Assembly: GCA_013415695.1 (NCBI GenBank)
Contig: JAAEEP010000005.1
Coordinates: 1-64,000, forward strand
From: Methanomassiliicoccales archaeon
Lineage (GTDB): Archaea; Thermoplasmatota; Thermoplasmata; Methanomassiliicoccales; JAAEEP01
DNA: 64,000 nucleotides
Direction: 5' to 3'
The notes under the pieces are model-generated. The model was not told where the DNA came from. It saw nothing but the letters and a program-made list of their open reading frames with translations, and ran no database searches. Position numbers and translations under genes: made by a program. Numbering within the stretch: position 1 is the stretch's first letter; each line of letters begins with the position of its first letter. Below, one piece after another: positions 1 through 8,727 of this stretch.

Positions 1-1
1 C

Positions 2-1009
2 GCCTATCACTCCTCAGCGTACTATGCAACGCCTGGGGCACCCACTATGGAAGAGAAGTCCTGGCTTGGGGCGGACCTGATATTCGATCTCGATGCTGAC
101 CACATAAGAGGAGCGGGGGGGCTTTCATATCCTGATATGTTAGCCCAGGTGAAGAAGGAGTTCATCAGGCTGGTCGATGACTTCCTTTTGGGTGATCTGG
201 GCTTCGGTGAGTCCGAGTTAAGGCTGGTATTCTCGGGAGGTAGGGGCTATCACGCCCACGTCTCTGCTGAGGAGGTGCTCCAGCTAAGAAGCCACGAAAG
301 GCGGGAGATCGTAGATTACATAACGGGAACTGACCTGGACATTGACTGGGCCTTTGAGGAGAGGGCTTCTTTCGAGAAGCGGTTTGGGGATAGGCAGGTT
401 GTCCAAAAGGCCCGAATTGTGCCTTCCGCTTCCTCGGGGGGATGGCGCCTGAGGATGCGTGAAGGACTTGAGGGCCTCCTTGGTGATCTGAGATCGCTGG
501 ATATCGCCGAGATTAAGGAAAGATATCCATCGACGATCGAGGTGTCGGATAACCGATTGGTCAGCTTGGGGGAGGCGGTCCGCTCGAATAAGGGCGGAAA
601 GGATGTTGGAGACCTCATTCTAGAGAAGGGTAACCTGGAGGATCTGGCCCCACGTGATCAGGCTCTTCTTCTTGCACTGGTCGAGCAAGATATCAAAACC
701 GGAATGGCTGGTCAAGTTGACGAGCCCGTGACCAGCGATATCAAGAGACTGATACGTATGCCGGGATCTCTGCATGGGAAGACCTCACTTCGTGTCACTG
801 AGCTCACGAGATCTCAGCTGGAAGGGTTCGATCCACTTAGGGATGCCATCCCTTGGGCATTTTCCGATGATCCCATCACGATATTCATGGATGAGAGACA
901 GGATATCAAGCTGAGAGGGGAGAGGTTCGTTCTCGAGGATGAATGTGAGGTGCCAGCGTATGCTGCTATGTTCTTCCTTTGCAGGAGACAGGCTCGCCTG
1001 GAAGGGTGA
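2..1009 (+). CDS. priS: DNA primase small (catalytic) subunit PriS, 5'-truncated by window
   Basis: Catalytic subunit of the archaeal primase, which makes primers for replication. The DLDADH motif carries the metal-binding aspartates of archaeo-eukaryotic primases, and SGGRGYHAHV is the second conserved block with the nucleotide-binding histidine. The ATG at 47 is internal: codons upstream of it read AYHSSAYYATPGAPT, a typical PriS lead-in, and stay open to the window edge. The true N-terminus is therefore outside the window. About 335 residues are present of a usual 350-400. It lies about 10 kb from the proposed origin. The family call is secure; only the start is missing. Confidence 0.95.
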   Translation, partial: AYHSSAYYATPGAPTMEEKSWLGADLIFDLDADHIRGAGGLSYPDMLAQVKKEFIRLVDDFLLGDLGFGESELRLVFSGGRGYHAHVSAEEVLQLRSHERREIVDYITGTDLDIDWAFEERASFEKRFGDRQVVQKARIVPSASSGGWRLRMREGLEGLLGDLRSLDIAEIKERYPSTIEVSDNRLVSLGEAVRSNKGGKDVGDLILEKGNLEDLAPRDQALLLALVEQDIKTGMAGQVDEPVTSDIKRLIRMPGSLHGKTSLRVTELTRSQLEGFDPLRDAIPWAFSDDPITIFMDERQDIKLRGERFVLEDECEVPAYAAMFFLCRRQARLEG

Positions 1010-1055
1010 AAATCCCATTGAGAGATAATTTCTGGCTTGAGAAAAATATCGGAAA

Positions 1056-1065
1056 CTTATTTATG
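1056..1065 (+). promoter_or_regulatory. TATA-like element for the four-TM protein gene
   Basis: CTTATTTATG sits about 33 bases before an ATG at 1094, which would give a leader of only a few bases. This argues against the longer TTG-initiated frame at 1037, which would begin upstream of the promoter. Confidence 0.4.
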
Positions 1066-1093
1066 TAACACACCAATCGTTGCCCCTGAGCAC

Positions 1094-1912
1094 ATGGTGG
1101 AAGGAAAGGATGCCTTGGAAGGCGGATACCGCATGGTGCGTATCCAAAGGACGAAGATCTATCTGTACGCCGTGCAGCTCGTGCTGATACTGGCAATAGC
1201 CATCTTTCTATTGAACGTGGAGGGCGGTTTCTCGGTTAAACCATTCTACCTTCCGCTGGATTCATTCATATATTTCGTCATCCTCATGCTCCTTCTAATC
1301 AATGTTGAGGGTTGCTTCTTCCGGGGCTTAGAGATGAGGGTCGTCAAAACAGACAGCGCCAAGTATTACATGACGAAGAGGTCGATCCGGCGGAGCCTGG
1401 CAATCATAGCGGTCTCCGCAATAGTGATAATCATACTTTGGGTGCCAGTTATCTCTGATGGAGTGGAGTCGGTCCTCAGCGAATCCGGCGAGATCGATGG
1501 TGTTCGATCATTCTACAACAAGGACGTTCTTGGACTTACTACTACCAACCGGTTATCCTTCGCCTGCGAGGGCGAAGCATATGTATATGTAGTGACTGAG
1601 GAGAACTTCCTCATACATTCAGGCAACATGGATCAGCTTAGATTCTACAGGATCAATAGCGATAATTACATAGTCAATCCATCGACCTCGTTCAATTTCC
1701 CTGATTCGGATTACGGCAAGTTCTACATGGTCATCGACTACCGTTTCAGCTCGGTTGATACTGTCCAGTACACGGTGCATCAGACGATATCGACCACCTT
1801 CACCACTTACGTTCCCCTGTTCGCGATATTCTTCATCATCGTGAACGTGGGATGGCTCTCTTACCTACTGCCAATGAAGAAGAGGTATTCGACCAAGGCG
1901 ATCTACAGATAG
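1094..1912 (+). CDS. Hypothetical membrane protein, four predicted TM segments
   Basis: Not recognised. The product, about 272 residues, has two hydrophobic segments near the N-terminus (YLYAVQLVLILAIAIFLL and FIYFVILMLLLINV). A third (IIAVSAIVIIILWVPVI) follows a basic stretch. An extracytoplasmic-looking domain of about 110 residues comes next, then a last segment near the C-terminus (VPLFAIFFIIVNVGWLSYLL) and a short basic tail. An open frame exists from a TTG at 1037, but the TATA element at 1056 suggests ATG 1094 or ATG 1133. The gene converges on the radical SAM gene with a 10-base overlap. No catalytic motif is visible. Confidence 0.6.
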   Translation: MVEGKDALEGGYRMVRIQRTKIYLYAVQLVLILAIAIFLLNVEGGFSVKPFYLPLDSFIYFVILMLLLINVEGCFFRGLEMRVVKTDSAKYYMTKRSIRRSLAIIAVSAIVIIILWVPVISDGVESVLSESGEIDGVRSFYNKDVLGLTTTNRLSFACEGEAYVYVVTEENFLIHSGNMDQLRFYRINSDNYIVNPSTSFNFPDSDYGKFYMVIDYRFSSVDTVQYTVHQTISTTFTTYVPLFAIFFIIVNVGWLSYLLPMKKRYSTKAIYR

Positions 1913-2748
1913 AGGGCGCAACACTTGTCCCCCAAGACAACCTGATATCCAGCATTCTTGGCCCACTCAACTGTCTTCATTGAAGGGGCAGCTATTCCCT
2001 CAACACCGAGTTCCAGAGCCCGCCACTCTAAGGTCCTATCATGCCTGGGCCTCATGCAGCCCAGGAGGATGGGGCAGGACAGCGTTTCCCTGGCTTCGCT
2101 GATGAATTTTAGAATCCTTGAGGACGGAGCGTGTGGATGATCCTGGGCAAGGGTGCCCCTGGTTGGTATGAAACCCAGCACGACCAGAGAGGATATATCG
2201 AAACCGGAAACGAGTTCGAGGGCTTCTCTCTCCCCCTGAACGGTAGAGAATGGAAGACCGACACAGATGTGAGGGACGACCCTTTCTGCCCCCGATGAAC
2301 GAAGATGCTCGAGTGTGTCGGCGTACATCTTGGGTTCGAGGTCGAGGTGAAGAAGCCTTCGGATGACTATGGGGTCCTGGATCACGTCCAGGGAGAAGCA
2401 GTCGGTGCCTGTACCCACCAACCGCTCGGCGGTTTCCTTGTCGAGAAGGCCGGTGTGGATGTTGATTTCGAGATCGGTGAGGCGCTTCACCTCCCCAATG
2501 GCATCGATGAAAGGAGCCAAGGGAATCGACCCATCGGGGAGGCAACCGCCGCTTATGAGAAGGCCTTTGGCCCCCTGGATCTCAAGATCACTCGCCATTC
2601 TGATAAGATCCTGGGGTTCGGTCACATGAAGCATTCCTGAAAGGTATCTCCCATCGCAATGGTCACATCCAAGCCAACAATCGTTAGCTGTTATCGAAAC
2701 AGCAGGAAATACCTTTGCGGAATAGAAGAACGCCGCCTTTCTTGGCAT
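1903..2748 (-). CDS. Radical SAM protein of the biotin-synthase-like group (COG1856-type; possible lipoyl synthase component)
   Basis: A radical SAM enzyme: the CWLGCDHC motif (CX3CX2C) near residue 25 binds the [4Fe-4S] cluster that cleaves S-adenosylmethionine. Later blocks (ISGGC, NIHTGL, a C-terminal LGCMRPRH) resemble biotin-synthase relatives. I recall that archaeal homologues of this type were shown to form the two-protein lipoyl synthase LipS1/LipS2; whether this is one is inference. The start is ATG 2748, because GGAGGT lies 6 bases upstream. A longer open frame to 2934 would overlap the divergent L18Ae gene and adds a non-conserved-looking leader. The product has 281 residues. Confidence 0.75.
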   Translation of the reverse strand: MPRKAAFFYSAKVFPAVSITANDCWLGCDHCDGRYLSGMLHVTEPQDLIRMASDLEIQGAKGLLISGGCLPDGSIPLAPFIDAIGEVKRLTDLEINIHTGLLDKETAERLVGTGTDCFSLDVIQDPIVIRRLLHLDLEPKMYADTLEHLRSSGAERVVPHICVGLPFSTVQGEREALELVSGFDISSLVVLGFIPTRGTLAQDHPHAPSSRILKFISEARETLSCPILLGCMRPRHDRTLEWRALELGVEGIAAPSMKTVEWAKNAGYQVVLGDKCCALYL

Positions 2749-2818
2749 GAATGACCTCCGGGTATAGCATACCAAAAGCTTTATTCGATGCTTTCGCTTC
2801 ACATCGAGCGGAGATTTG

Positions 2819-3052
2819 ATGAAAGCGTTCAGGGTAATTGGTTCATTCAAGATAGACAAGCGGAAGTGGCAGGATTTCAAGCTAGAGGTCGCCGCTGAAG
2901 ATGTGGAGGGGGCTACTGACAAGGTGCTCTCCACCCTAGGCAGCCGTCACAGGCTTAACAGGAAAGAAATCCAAATCAAGGACATAGTGGAGATATCTGG
3001 AGAAGATATCAGCGACCTGACGGTCAAATACCTAGTGGAGGAGAAGGGATGA
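2819..3052 (+). CDS. rpl18a: Large-subunit ribosomal protein L18Ae (LX / L20a)
   Basis: A small (77-residue) archaeal ribosomal protein of the 50S subunit. It begins MKAFRVIGSF and has the conserved KRKWQDFKLEV and KEIQIKDIVEI blocks. ATG 2819 is preceded by GGAGA; the TTG just before it (2816) is not needed. Its stop overlaps the prefoldin start by four bases (ATGA), so the two are translationally coupled. The order rpl18Ae-pfdA-ftsY is a familiar euryarchaeal arrangement. Confidence 0.93.
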   Translation: MKAFRVIGSFKIDKRKWQDFKLEVAAEDVEGATDKVLSTLGSRHRLNRKEIQIKDIVEISGEDISDLTVKYLVEEKG

Positions 3053-3477
3053 ACGAGGAAGAACTCCGACAGATGATGGCTACGATGGAATACTATCGGG
3101 CTCAGCTAGAGGGGCTGGCGGAGCAGCAGCAGATCATCCAACTCTCCCTAGAGGAGAACATTAGAGCTAGAGAGACTTTGAAACAATACCAATCCGCTGG
3201 TGATGGATCTGAGATCCTGGTTCCTGTGGGTGGCAGCTCATTCGTGCATGCTAAAGTGGCATCCAGTGAAAAGGTTCTTGTTGGGCTTGGGAGCGGGGTG
3301 ACTGTGGAGAAGTCTGCAGAGGAGGCTCAGGACATCGTCGAAGTTCGCATAAGCGAGCTGGCTGAGACCGTCAAGAAGATCTCGGAAAGAAGGGGGTTCC
3401 TGGAAGCGGAGCACGCAAAGCTGAACCAGCAGTTCCAGGAGGCCTATCAGAAACTCCAGCAAGGGCCTAAAGGGTAG
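3049..3477 (+). CDS. pfdA: Prefoldin alpha subunit
   Basis: Subunit of the jellyfish-shaped prefoldin chaperone that captures unfolded proteins and hands them to the thermosome. The 142 residues show the alpha-subunit plan: an N-terminal coiled coil (EELRQMMATMEYYRAQLEGL), a central beta-hairpin region (EILVPVGGSSFVHAKV, GVTVEKSAEEA), and a C-terminal coiled coil rich in K, E and Q. Overlaps rpl18Ae by four bases and is followed 7 bases later by ftsY. Confidence 0.93.
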   Translation: MNEEELRQMMATMEYYRAQLEGLAEQQQIIQLSLEENIRARETLKQYQSAGDGSEILVPVGGSSFVHAKVASSEKVLVGLGSGVTVEKSAEEAQDIVEVRISELAETVKKISERRGFLEAEHAKLNQQFQEAYQKLQQGPKG

Positions 3478-3484
3478 ATATTAG

Positions 3485-4507
3485 ATGTTTGACTCGTTGA
3501 AGAAGAAGCTCTCTTTATTCAAGAAGAAGGCGGAGGAGCAGCTCCCCGAGGATGTCGAAATCGAGGAGAAGGAGTCGACTGCGTCTTCCATACCAAAGGT
3601 CGGGGAAGGCAAGCCCCCAGAACCCATAAAAGAGAAATCCAGGCGTGGATTTTTCGGGGAAGCGGGCAGAAAGATCAACGAAGAAGCGCTTGATGAGTTG
3701 CTCTGGGACCTCGAGGTAGAGCTTATGGAGGCCGATGTTGCTCTCGAGGTGGTCGAGGAGATCAAAAGTGGAGTGAAGAACTCCCTTACTGGATCAAAGA
3801 TCAGTAAGAAAACCGATCTAGGAGAGGTGGTGACGGATGCCCTCCGCGAGGCTGTTGGGGGGGTTCTGAACCAGAATGAGTTCGATTTCGACGAGTTCGT
3901 CTCACACCGGGACAAACCGGTAATAGTAATGTTCGTAGGTATCAACGGTACAGGCAAGACCACGGCCATCGCCAAGGTGGCTAACCGCCTGATTCATCAG
4001 GGGACCAGTTGCGTCCTGTCGGCTTCGGATACCTTCAGGGCGGGGGCGATAGAGCAACTGACGATCCACGGCGATAGGTTGGGATGCAAGGTCATCAAAC
4101 ACAAGGCTGGGGGAGACCCGGCCGCGGTGGCCTACGACGCGGTTGAACACGCCAAGGCTCGCAGGAAGGACGTGGTGCTGGTAGACACCGCGGGAAGAAT
4201 GCAGACCAACATCAACCTCATGGATGAGATGAAGAAGATAAAGAGGGTCGCAAAGCCAGATCTTGTTCTTTTCGTTGGCGATTCGCTCGCGGGCAACGAC
4301 GCCATAGAACAGGCCAGGGCATTCAATGCTGCCGTTGGTATTGATGCGGTGATCCTAACCAAGATAGACGCTGATTCCAGGGGGGGTGCGGCACTCTCCA
4401 TCGCATACACGGTAGGAAAACCCCTGGCTTTCCTCTCGACCGGACAGGAGTATGACCAGTTCGTCAAATATGATCCCAAATGGATGATAGAAAGGATCTT
4501 TTCCTGA
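3485..4507 (+). CDS. ftsY: Signal recognition particle receptor FtsY
   Basis: The SRP receptor GTPase that docks SRP-ribosome complexes at the membrane. The N-terminus is a short charged A domain (residues 1-60, lysine/glutamate rich), followed by the N helical bundle and the NG GTPase domain. Visible motifs are G1 GINGTGKTT (about residue 152), the insertion-box DTFRAGAIEQL, G3 DTAGRMQ, G4 TKIDADSRGG and a C-terminal closing helix. The length of 340 is normal for an archaeal FtsY. It is the last gene of the rpl18Ae-pfdA-ftsY operon and is followed by a GC hairpin. Confidence 0.96.
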   Translation: MFDSLKKKLSLFKKKAEEQLPEDVEIEEKESTASSIPKVGEGKPPEPIKEKSRRGFFGEAGRKINEEALDELLWDLEVELMEADVALEVVEEIKSGVKNSLTGSKISKKTDLGEVVTDALREAVGGVLNQNEFDFDEFVSHRDKPVIVMFVGINGTGKTTAIAKVANRLIHQGTSCVLSASDTFRAGAIEQLTIHGDRLGCKVIKHKAGGDPAAVAYDAVEHAKARRKDVVLVDTAGRMQTNINLMDEMKKIKRVAKPDLVLFVGDSLAGNDAIEQARAFNAAVGIDAVILTKIDADSRGGAALSIAYTVGKPLAFLSTGQEYDQFVKYDPKWMIERIFS

Positions 4508-4520
4508 AATATTAGAGATT

Positions 4521-4546
4521 GGGGGGTCTATCCCCCTTACTGTTTT
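4521..4546 (+). terminator. Hairpin plus T-rich tail after ftsY
   Basis: A G6 run, a TCTAT loop and a C5 run form a short stem, followed by TTACTGTTTT. It lies between the convergent ftsY and M20 peptidase genes. The same C-run plus TTACTGTTTT pattern recurs at the end of the ATP synthase operon near 23175. Confidence 0.55.
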
Positions 4547-5859
4547 CACTCTTCTATGCCAAAATCGTTAGGGAAGCACAGGAATGCCAGGACCGTGGCG
4601 AAAACCTTTGCGTCATCAACCAAATTGTCAATCCGGCAGAACTCGTCTACGCTGTGTGCCATCTCCTCAACCGTCTGCCAGGAGTAGGCTGGGTACCCTT
4701 CCAACCGGAACAGGTTGGCACAGGTGCCGCCTCCGATTCCCCGGGGTTGCGGCTCCACGTTCCTCACTTTCTTGACTGCATCGCTGAGACGCTTCACCGC
4801 TTCGGATTCGTGGTCAGATGGCTGCCCAGATCTCGTTTCCTGCTCTATTTCGACGCTAATTTTAGCGCCCGTACGATCTTCGAAGAGGCTTGCCACCTTC
4901 TTAATCGATTCCAGCACATCGTCAGGATCGTAATCTGGAATGATTCTGCAGTCAAAGTAGAAAACGTCGTCTCCAGGAATGGTGTTGATGTTTCCAACCG
5001 TCTGCAATCTCTTGGTGGGCTCGAACGTGCATCGGGGAGGAATGAACATGTGATCCATTTTCCCGTACTTGTCTTTCAAGTAATCCAACAAGAATACTAT
5101 GAACTCGGAGCCCACCTTCATCGCGTTTATTCCCTTGGAGGGCATCGAAGCATGGCTCTGCTTCCCCTCAACCGTCACTTTGAGCCACAGAACGGATTTT
5201 TCAGCGACCTCGATGACCGAGCCATCAGAAACGCCGAAATCTGGCACATAGATTATATCATCCTTGCTGAAGACCCCTTCTTGAATGAGGAAGTTTATTC
5301 CTTTGTCACTTCCCGTTTCCTCGTCGGCCACCATGACAAGGCCATAAGTCATATCCGGGCTCATTTCCATCTCGTTGAGGGCCTTGACAGCGAACATGGA
5401 TGCGATCAGGGCCTGGCCGTTATCCTCGGCGCCTAGCCCAAAGATCTTGCCGTCCTCCTCTTTGGGAGAGAAGGGTGGGTGGCTCCAGGCATCGAGATCG
5501 CCGGGTGGTACCGTGTCCATGTGGGTTACTATCCAAACGGTTCGATTGGATCTACCCCTCCGCCTGGCCACGATGTTCGGCCTAAGCCTGAGGCGGACCC
5601 TCTCATCTAGGGCGTCAAGCATCTCGATGTCTTCGAGGCCACAGCGCCCTGCCAGATCTCTCACATAGCGGGCTCTTTCGAACTCTCCGTCCCCACCATT
5701 CTCTGGTCCTATTGCTGGGATGCGGAGTAGCTCCTTTAGAGCGTCGGCCATTTCGTCTCTGTAGCCGTCAATAGATGCGATGAGTCCATCAATGGATGGC
5801 ATATGAATCCCGGTGGAAAAGAGCCTTCTCATAATAAAGGATTTACGCTCGGATTCCAT
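4546..5859 (-). CDS. M20 family metallopeptidase (ArgE/DapE/carboxypeptidase-like)
   Basis: A di-zinc amidohydrolase of the M20 family. The first metal block THMDTVPPGD and the second ADEETGSDKG (containing the catalytic/bridging acidic residues) are present, as are GLGAEDNGQA and a C-terminal AHSVDEFCRIDNLV with the last ligand. A dimerisation domain lies between (HASMPSKGINAM). With 437 residues it fits the ArgE/DapE/Acy1 group, but the substrate (N-acyl amino acid, succinyl-diaminopimelate or a dipeptide) cannot be read from the sequence. The start is uncertain: ATG 5859 is AT-rich and has no Shine-Dalgarno sequence; ATG 5802 is an alternative. Confidence 0.85.
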   Translation of the reverse strand: MESERKSFIMRRLFSTGIHMPSIDGLIASIDGYRDEMADALKELLRIPAIGPENGGDGEFERARYVRDLAGRCGLEDIEMLDALDERVRLRLRPNIVARRRGRSNRTVWIVTHMDTVPPGDLDAWSHPPFSPKEEDGKIFGLGAEDNGQALIASMFAVKALNEMEMSPDMTYGLVMVADEETGSDKGINFLIQEGVFSKDDIIYVPDFGVSDGSVIEVAEKSVLWLKVTVEGKQSHASMPSKGINAMKVGSEFIVFLLDYLKDKYGKMDHMFIPPRCTFEPTKRLQTVGNINTIPGDDVFYFDCRIIPDYDPDDVLESIKKVASLFEDRTGAKISVEIEQETRSGQPSDHESEAVKRLSDAVKKVRNVEPQPRGIGGGTCANLFRLEGYPAYSWQTVEEMAHSVDEFCRIDNLVDDAKVFATVLAFLCFPNDFGIEE

Positions 5860-6105
5860 TTTGATAATAATTGATTGAGAATTGTCCAGATGCCCGAAGA
5901 TGATATTGGGACGATGAGTGGCTGTCTATATTCGTTCCCGATGACATTGGACGGCCTCTCGTCTAAGTCCTCGAGTGTTGGGGATTTGGCCTGACATCCT
6001 TGAACCCGCAATCATTGTGTCTCAACATGATCGAATCGTTAGAATGATCTACCCAATCAATTCGGTCATTGGCTGATTCATCAAGATTGGAAGGGGGTTT
6101 GGAGG
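5860..6105. other. Non-coding gap, no feature recognised
   Basis: About 246 bases between two genes on the minus strand. I see short AT-rich stretches (TGATAATAATTGATTGAG near 5863) that could hold the peptidase promoter, but no tRNA, convincing hairpin or conserved small reading frame. Confidence 0.4.
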
Positions 6106-7281
6106 TTAACGCCTCAGGATCATGGAGACGGCGTTCCCGCCGCCAAGACACAGCGTAGCCAGGCCGGTCTCTGCTTTCCTGTGCTTCATGGCATACAGGA
6201 GTGTGGTCAGGACCCTTGCACCGCTGCATCCGATTGGATGGCCAAGCGCAACTGCCCCCCCATTCACGTTGAATGCGTCCTCGGGAACGTTCAGCTCCTT
6301 CTTGACTGCGACGGAGGCCGTGGCAAAGGCTTCATTGTGCTCGAACAGGTCTATGTCGTCAATTGTCAACCCCGTCTTATCAAGGAGTTTTCGGGTTGTG
6401 ACGATGGGCGCCTCCATTATCCACTCGGGCTTGGTCCCGCTCGTTGCATATCCAACTATGGTGGCTAAGGGCTCTATTCCATTCGAATCGGCAAACTCTC
6501 TGGAGGCGATGACCAGGGCAGAAGCCCCATCGCTAATCTGTGAGGAGTTGCCCGCGGTAACGATCCCGTCTTTCTTGAAGGCTGGCCTCAATCGAGCCAG
6601 GGTTTCCATAGTGGTGTCGGGTCTGATGCCCTCATCGACCTTGTGCTCGATTTCCTTCTTCTTTATCTGGATGGTGAGAGGGAGGATCTCTTCCTCGAAA
6701 CTGCCTTCATCAGTGGCACGCTTAGCCTTCATATGGCTCTGGCAGGCTAGCTCATCGGCTTCCTCCCTTGTCACGTTGTACCTCTCGGCCACTATTTCCC
6801 CGGTCAATCCCATGTGAACGTCGTTGAAGATGTCCCATAGACCATCATAGACCATGGAGTCCACCATACTGCCGTCGTTCATCCTCAACCCCCAACGGAC
6901 GTCCCTCATGAGGTATGGGGCAGCGCTCATGTTCTCCATTCCTCCAGCCACAATGACCTCGTGCTCCTCTGATTTGATGGAGTTGGCGGCCAACATCACG
7001 GCCTTCATGCCTGATCCGCAGACCTTGTTAATTGTCGTAGAGCCCATCTCATCCGGAAGACCGGCATATATCGCACACTGCCTTGCAGGGTTCTGGCCAA
7101 CCCCGGCAGGGAGAACTTGTCCCATGAGGCACTCGTTTATCGCTTGGGGTTCTACATTAGCCCTGGAAACCGCCTCTTTGACTACCTCTGCACCAACCTT
7201 GGTGATCGGCATGCCTGTGAGGTTTCCTCCAAATTTGCCAATCGCGGTCCTTACCGCGCTGAGAATGACAACTTCTTTCAT
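6106..7281 (-). CDS. Acetyl-CoA C-acetyltransferase (thiolase)
   Basis: Condenses or cleaves acetoacetyl-CoA. It carries the nucleophilic cysteine at about residue 88 (NKVCGSGMKA), the histidine of GHPIGCSGA (about 348) and the general-base cysteine of CLGGGNAV (about 378). The 391 residues match bacterial AtoB-type thiolases, not the shorter archaeal thiolase usually paired with HMG-CoA synthase and a DUF35 protein, which are absent here. A role in fatty-acid/butyrate metabolism or mevalonate supply is possible. An AGGAG sequence lies about 10 bases before ATG 7281 and a TATA-like TTTTTTATAC lies near 7350. Confidence 0.93.
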   Translation of the reverse strand: MKEVVILSAVRTAIGKFGGNLTGMPITKVGAEVVKEAVSRANVEPQAINECLMGQVLPAGVGQNPARQCAIYAGLPDEMGSTTINKVCGSGMKAVMLAANSIKSEEHEVIVAGGMENMSAAPYLMRDVRWGLRMNDGSMVDSMVYDGLWDIFNDVHMGLTGEIVAERYNVTREEADELACQSHMKAKRATDEGSFEEEILPLTIQIKKKEIEHKVDEGIRPDTTMETLARLRPAFKKDGIVTAGNSSQISDGASALVIASREFADSNGIEPLATIVGYATSGTKPEWIMEAPIVTTRKLLDKTGLTIDDIDLFEHNEAFATASVAVKKELNVPEDAFNVNGGAVALGHPIGCSGARVLTTLLYAMKHRKAETGLATLCLGGGNAVSMILRR

Positions 7282-7392
7282 ATGATCATAACTCCTGTGT
7301 TTCGCTCCCTGAGCTCCCTTACAGGCTGTTCGTTGCTAAAACCTGAGTGTATAAAAAATTGTCGGTATCTCTATTCGACTTTGAACGAAGTC

Positions 7393-8694
7393 CTATGATT
7401 TGGTCATTCTCTTCAGGGGTTTACTCAGATGTCTTCTGGCCGATACGGGTGGCTCGTACCAACCTCGTTTCAGATTTCTTTCAACGGGGTGAATCTCAGC
7501 TGAGGATTCTCCTGCGCGAGTGCTGCAATGCCTGCACCTGTACCCCTTTCCAGAGCCGATGGACTTCATCCGTCTTCCACAGGACGAGCACCGCGGATTG
7601 GAGGTCTTCCGCCACTGAGTGACTGGATCCAACAGCTCAAGCTTCTCGAGGTTGAGGGTTCTCGGCTCCTCCCTCAGCTCTCCCACAACTCTCAGAGAAT
7701 CGCCTGGAAGGAGGGCTCTGACCACTCCTCTGAAGCGTTTTGTAGGTTCGTAGGCAGCTACTTCCAACGATGCCGTTGAGGTTTCGATGGTCAGAAACGT
7801 GTGACCGCCCGGCAGATCTCTTGGTTGACCTATGACCTTACCTATAATCGAGTATGACCGGTTTGGAAGGAGTTCTTTGAATCTATTGATGACGTGATCG
7901 TCGGTAGCCTGGTTGGTGAGAAAGAGGAGGTGTCCATCGCCCTCTTCAGAGATCAGACTTCTCTGGGCTTTGAACAGATCATCGGGATTTTCGCCACGTA
8001 TCCCGTAGAGCACGGGACAAGGTGAATTGGGGCAGATCACTATCTTTCCTTCCTCGTAATCATAGTTGTTGAAGGTAGAGGGAAAAGATTGGTCCATGGA
8101 TTTGACCGAGTCTTCGTCGATGAACCTCTCCGTCCCCCAGTTATCCCGCTTCCTATAGGCTAGGATCTCATAGGTCCTGTCTCTTGGTCTCCACGACATG
8201 GCTGCCGAGGCCCCTATGATTCCTCTGGCGCCATTGAGTCCGCCCCAACTCGCACCGCCGGAGGAGAGTGTTTCCACGACGTCCTCCTTGAGGACGAGAC
8301 CCCTTACAGCCTGCCAGTACAGTGCTTGCTCGGGTTTGTTGGGTGACACGACTACGCCGGGTGAGGCCCCCTCTGCCACTCTGGACCATTCTTTCACCAG
8401 CCCCATCGCCACATTCATCAGCAGATCTCTGTCCGGCGCTTCTTTACTGCGTTCAAAGGCTCGTACCTCCTTCCCGCCGATCTCCCCGATTAGCTGGCTT
8501 CGTCCCCCTCCGTGCCCGAAACGAAGGCATATCGCGCCGTTTCCTCGCGTCTTCCAGGGAACCGCTGGGTTGAGTCTTACTAGGCGGGGGTGGCCAATGA
8601 GATCAAGGTCAGGTAGAGAGGCGATGAGTTGCCCGGCTAAGAACGTGGTACACATCCAGCTCTTGGAATCCGTATCGTCGATGGCAACGTACAT
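7393..8694 (-). CDS. tiaS: tRNA(Ile2) 2-agmatinylcytidine synthetase TiaS
   Basis: Attaches agmatine to C34 of tRNA-Ile(CAU) using ATP, so that the tRNA reads AUA. It begins MYVAIDDTDS, the conserved TiaS N-terminus. It contains the central kinase-like region (GARGIIGASAAMSW), an OB-fold segment and a C-terminal zinc ribbon (CSSCGRRM...CRHC). The 433 residues are typical. GAAGAGG lies before ATG 8694. The gene follows the OB-fold protein by 33 bases on the same strand, so they are probably co-transcribed. Confidence 0.95.
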   Translation of the reverse strand: MYVAIDDTDSKSWMCTTFLAGQLIASLPDLDLIGHPRLVRLNPAVPWKTRGNGAICLRFGHGGGRSQLIGEIGGKEVRAFERSKEAPDRDLLMNVAMGLVKEWSRVAEGASPGVVVSPNKPEQALYWQAVRGLVLKEDVVETLSSGGASWGGLNGARGIIGASAAMSWRPRDRTYEILAYRKRDNWGTERFIDEDSVKSMDQSFPSTFNNYDYEEGKIVICPNSPCPVLYGIRGENPDDLFKAQRSLISEEGDGHLLFLTNQATDDHVINRFKELLPNRSYSIIGKVIGQPRDLPGGHTFLTIETSTASLEVAAYEPTKRFRGVVRALLPGDSLRVVGELREEPRTLNLEKLELLDPVTQWRKTSNPRCSSCGRRMKSIGSGKGYRCRHCSTRAGESSAEIHPVERNLKRGWYEPPVSARRHLSKPLKRMTKS

Positions 8695-8727
8695 TTAGCC
8701 TCTTCGCCAGCTAGACCTCAGAGGTCT

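Noticed and set aside
5860-6105. Possible tRNA or decayed gene in the gap
   Set aside because: A GGGTTCAAGG-like stretch on the minus strand does not pair into a T-arm, and no acceptor or anticodon stem can be drawn.
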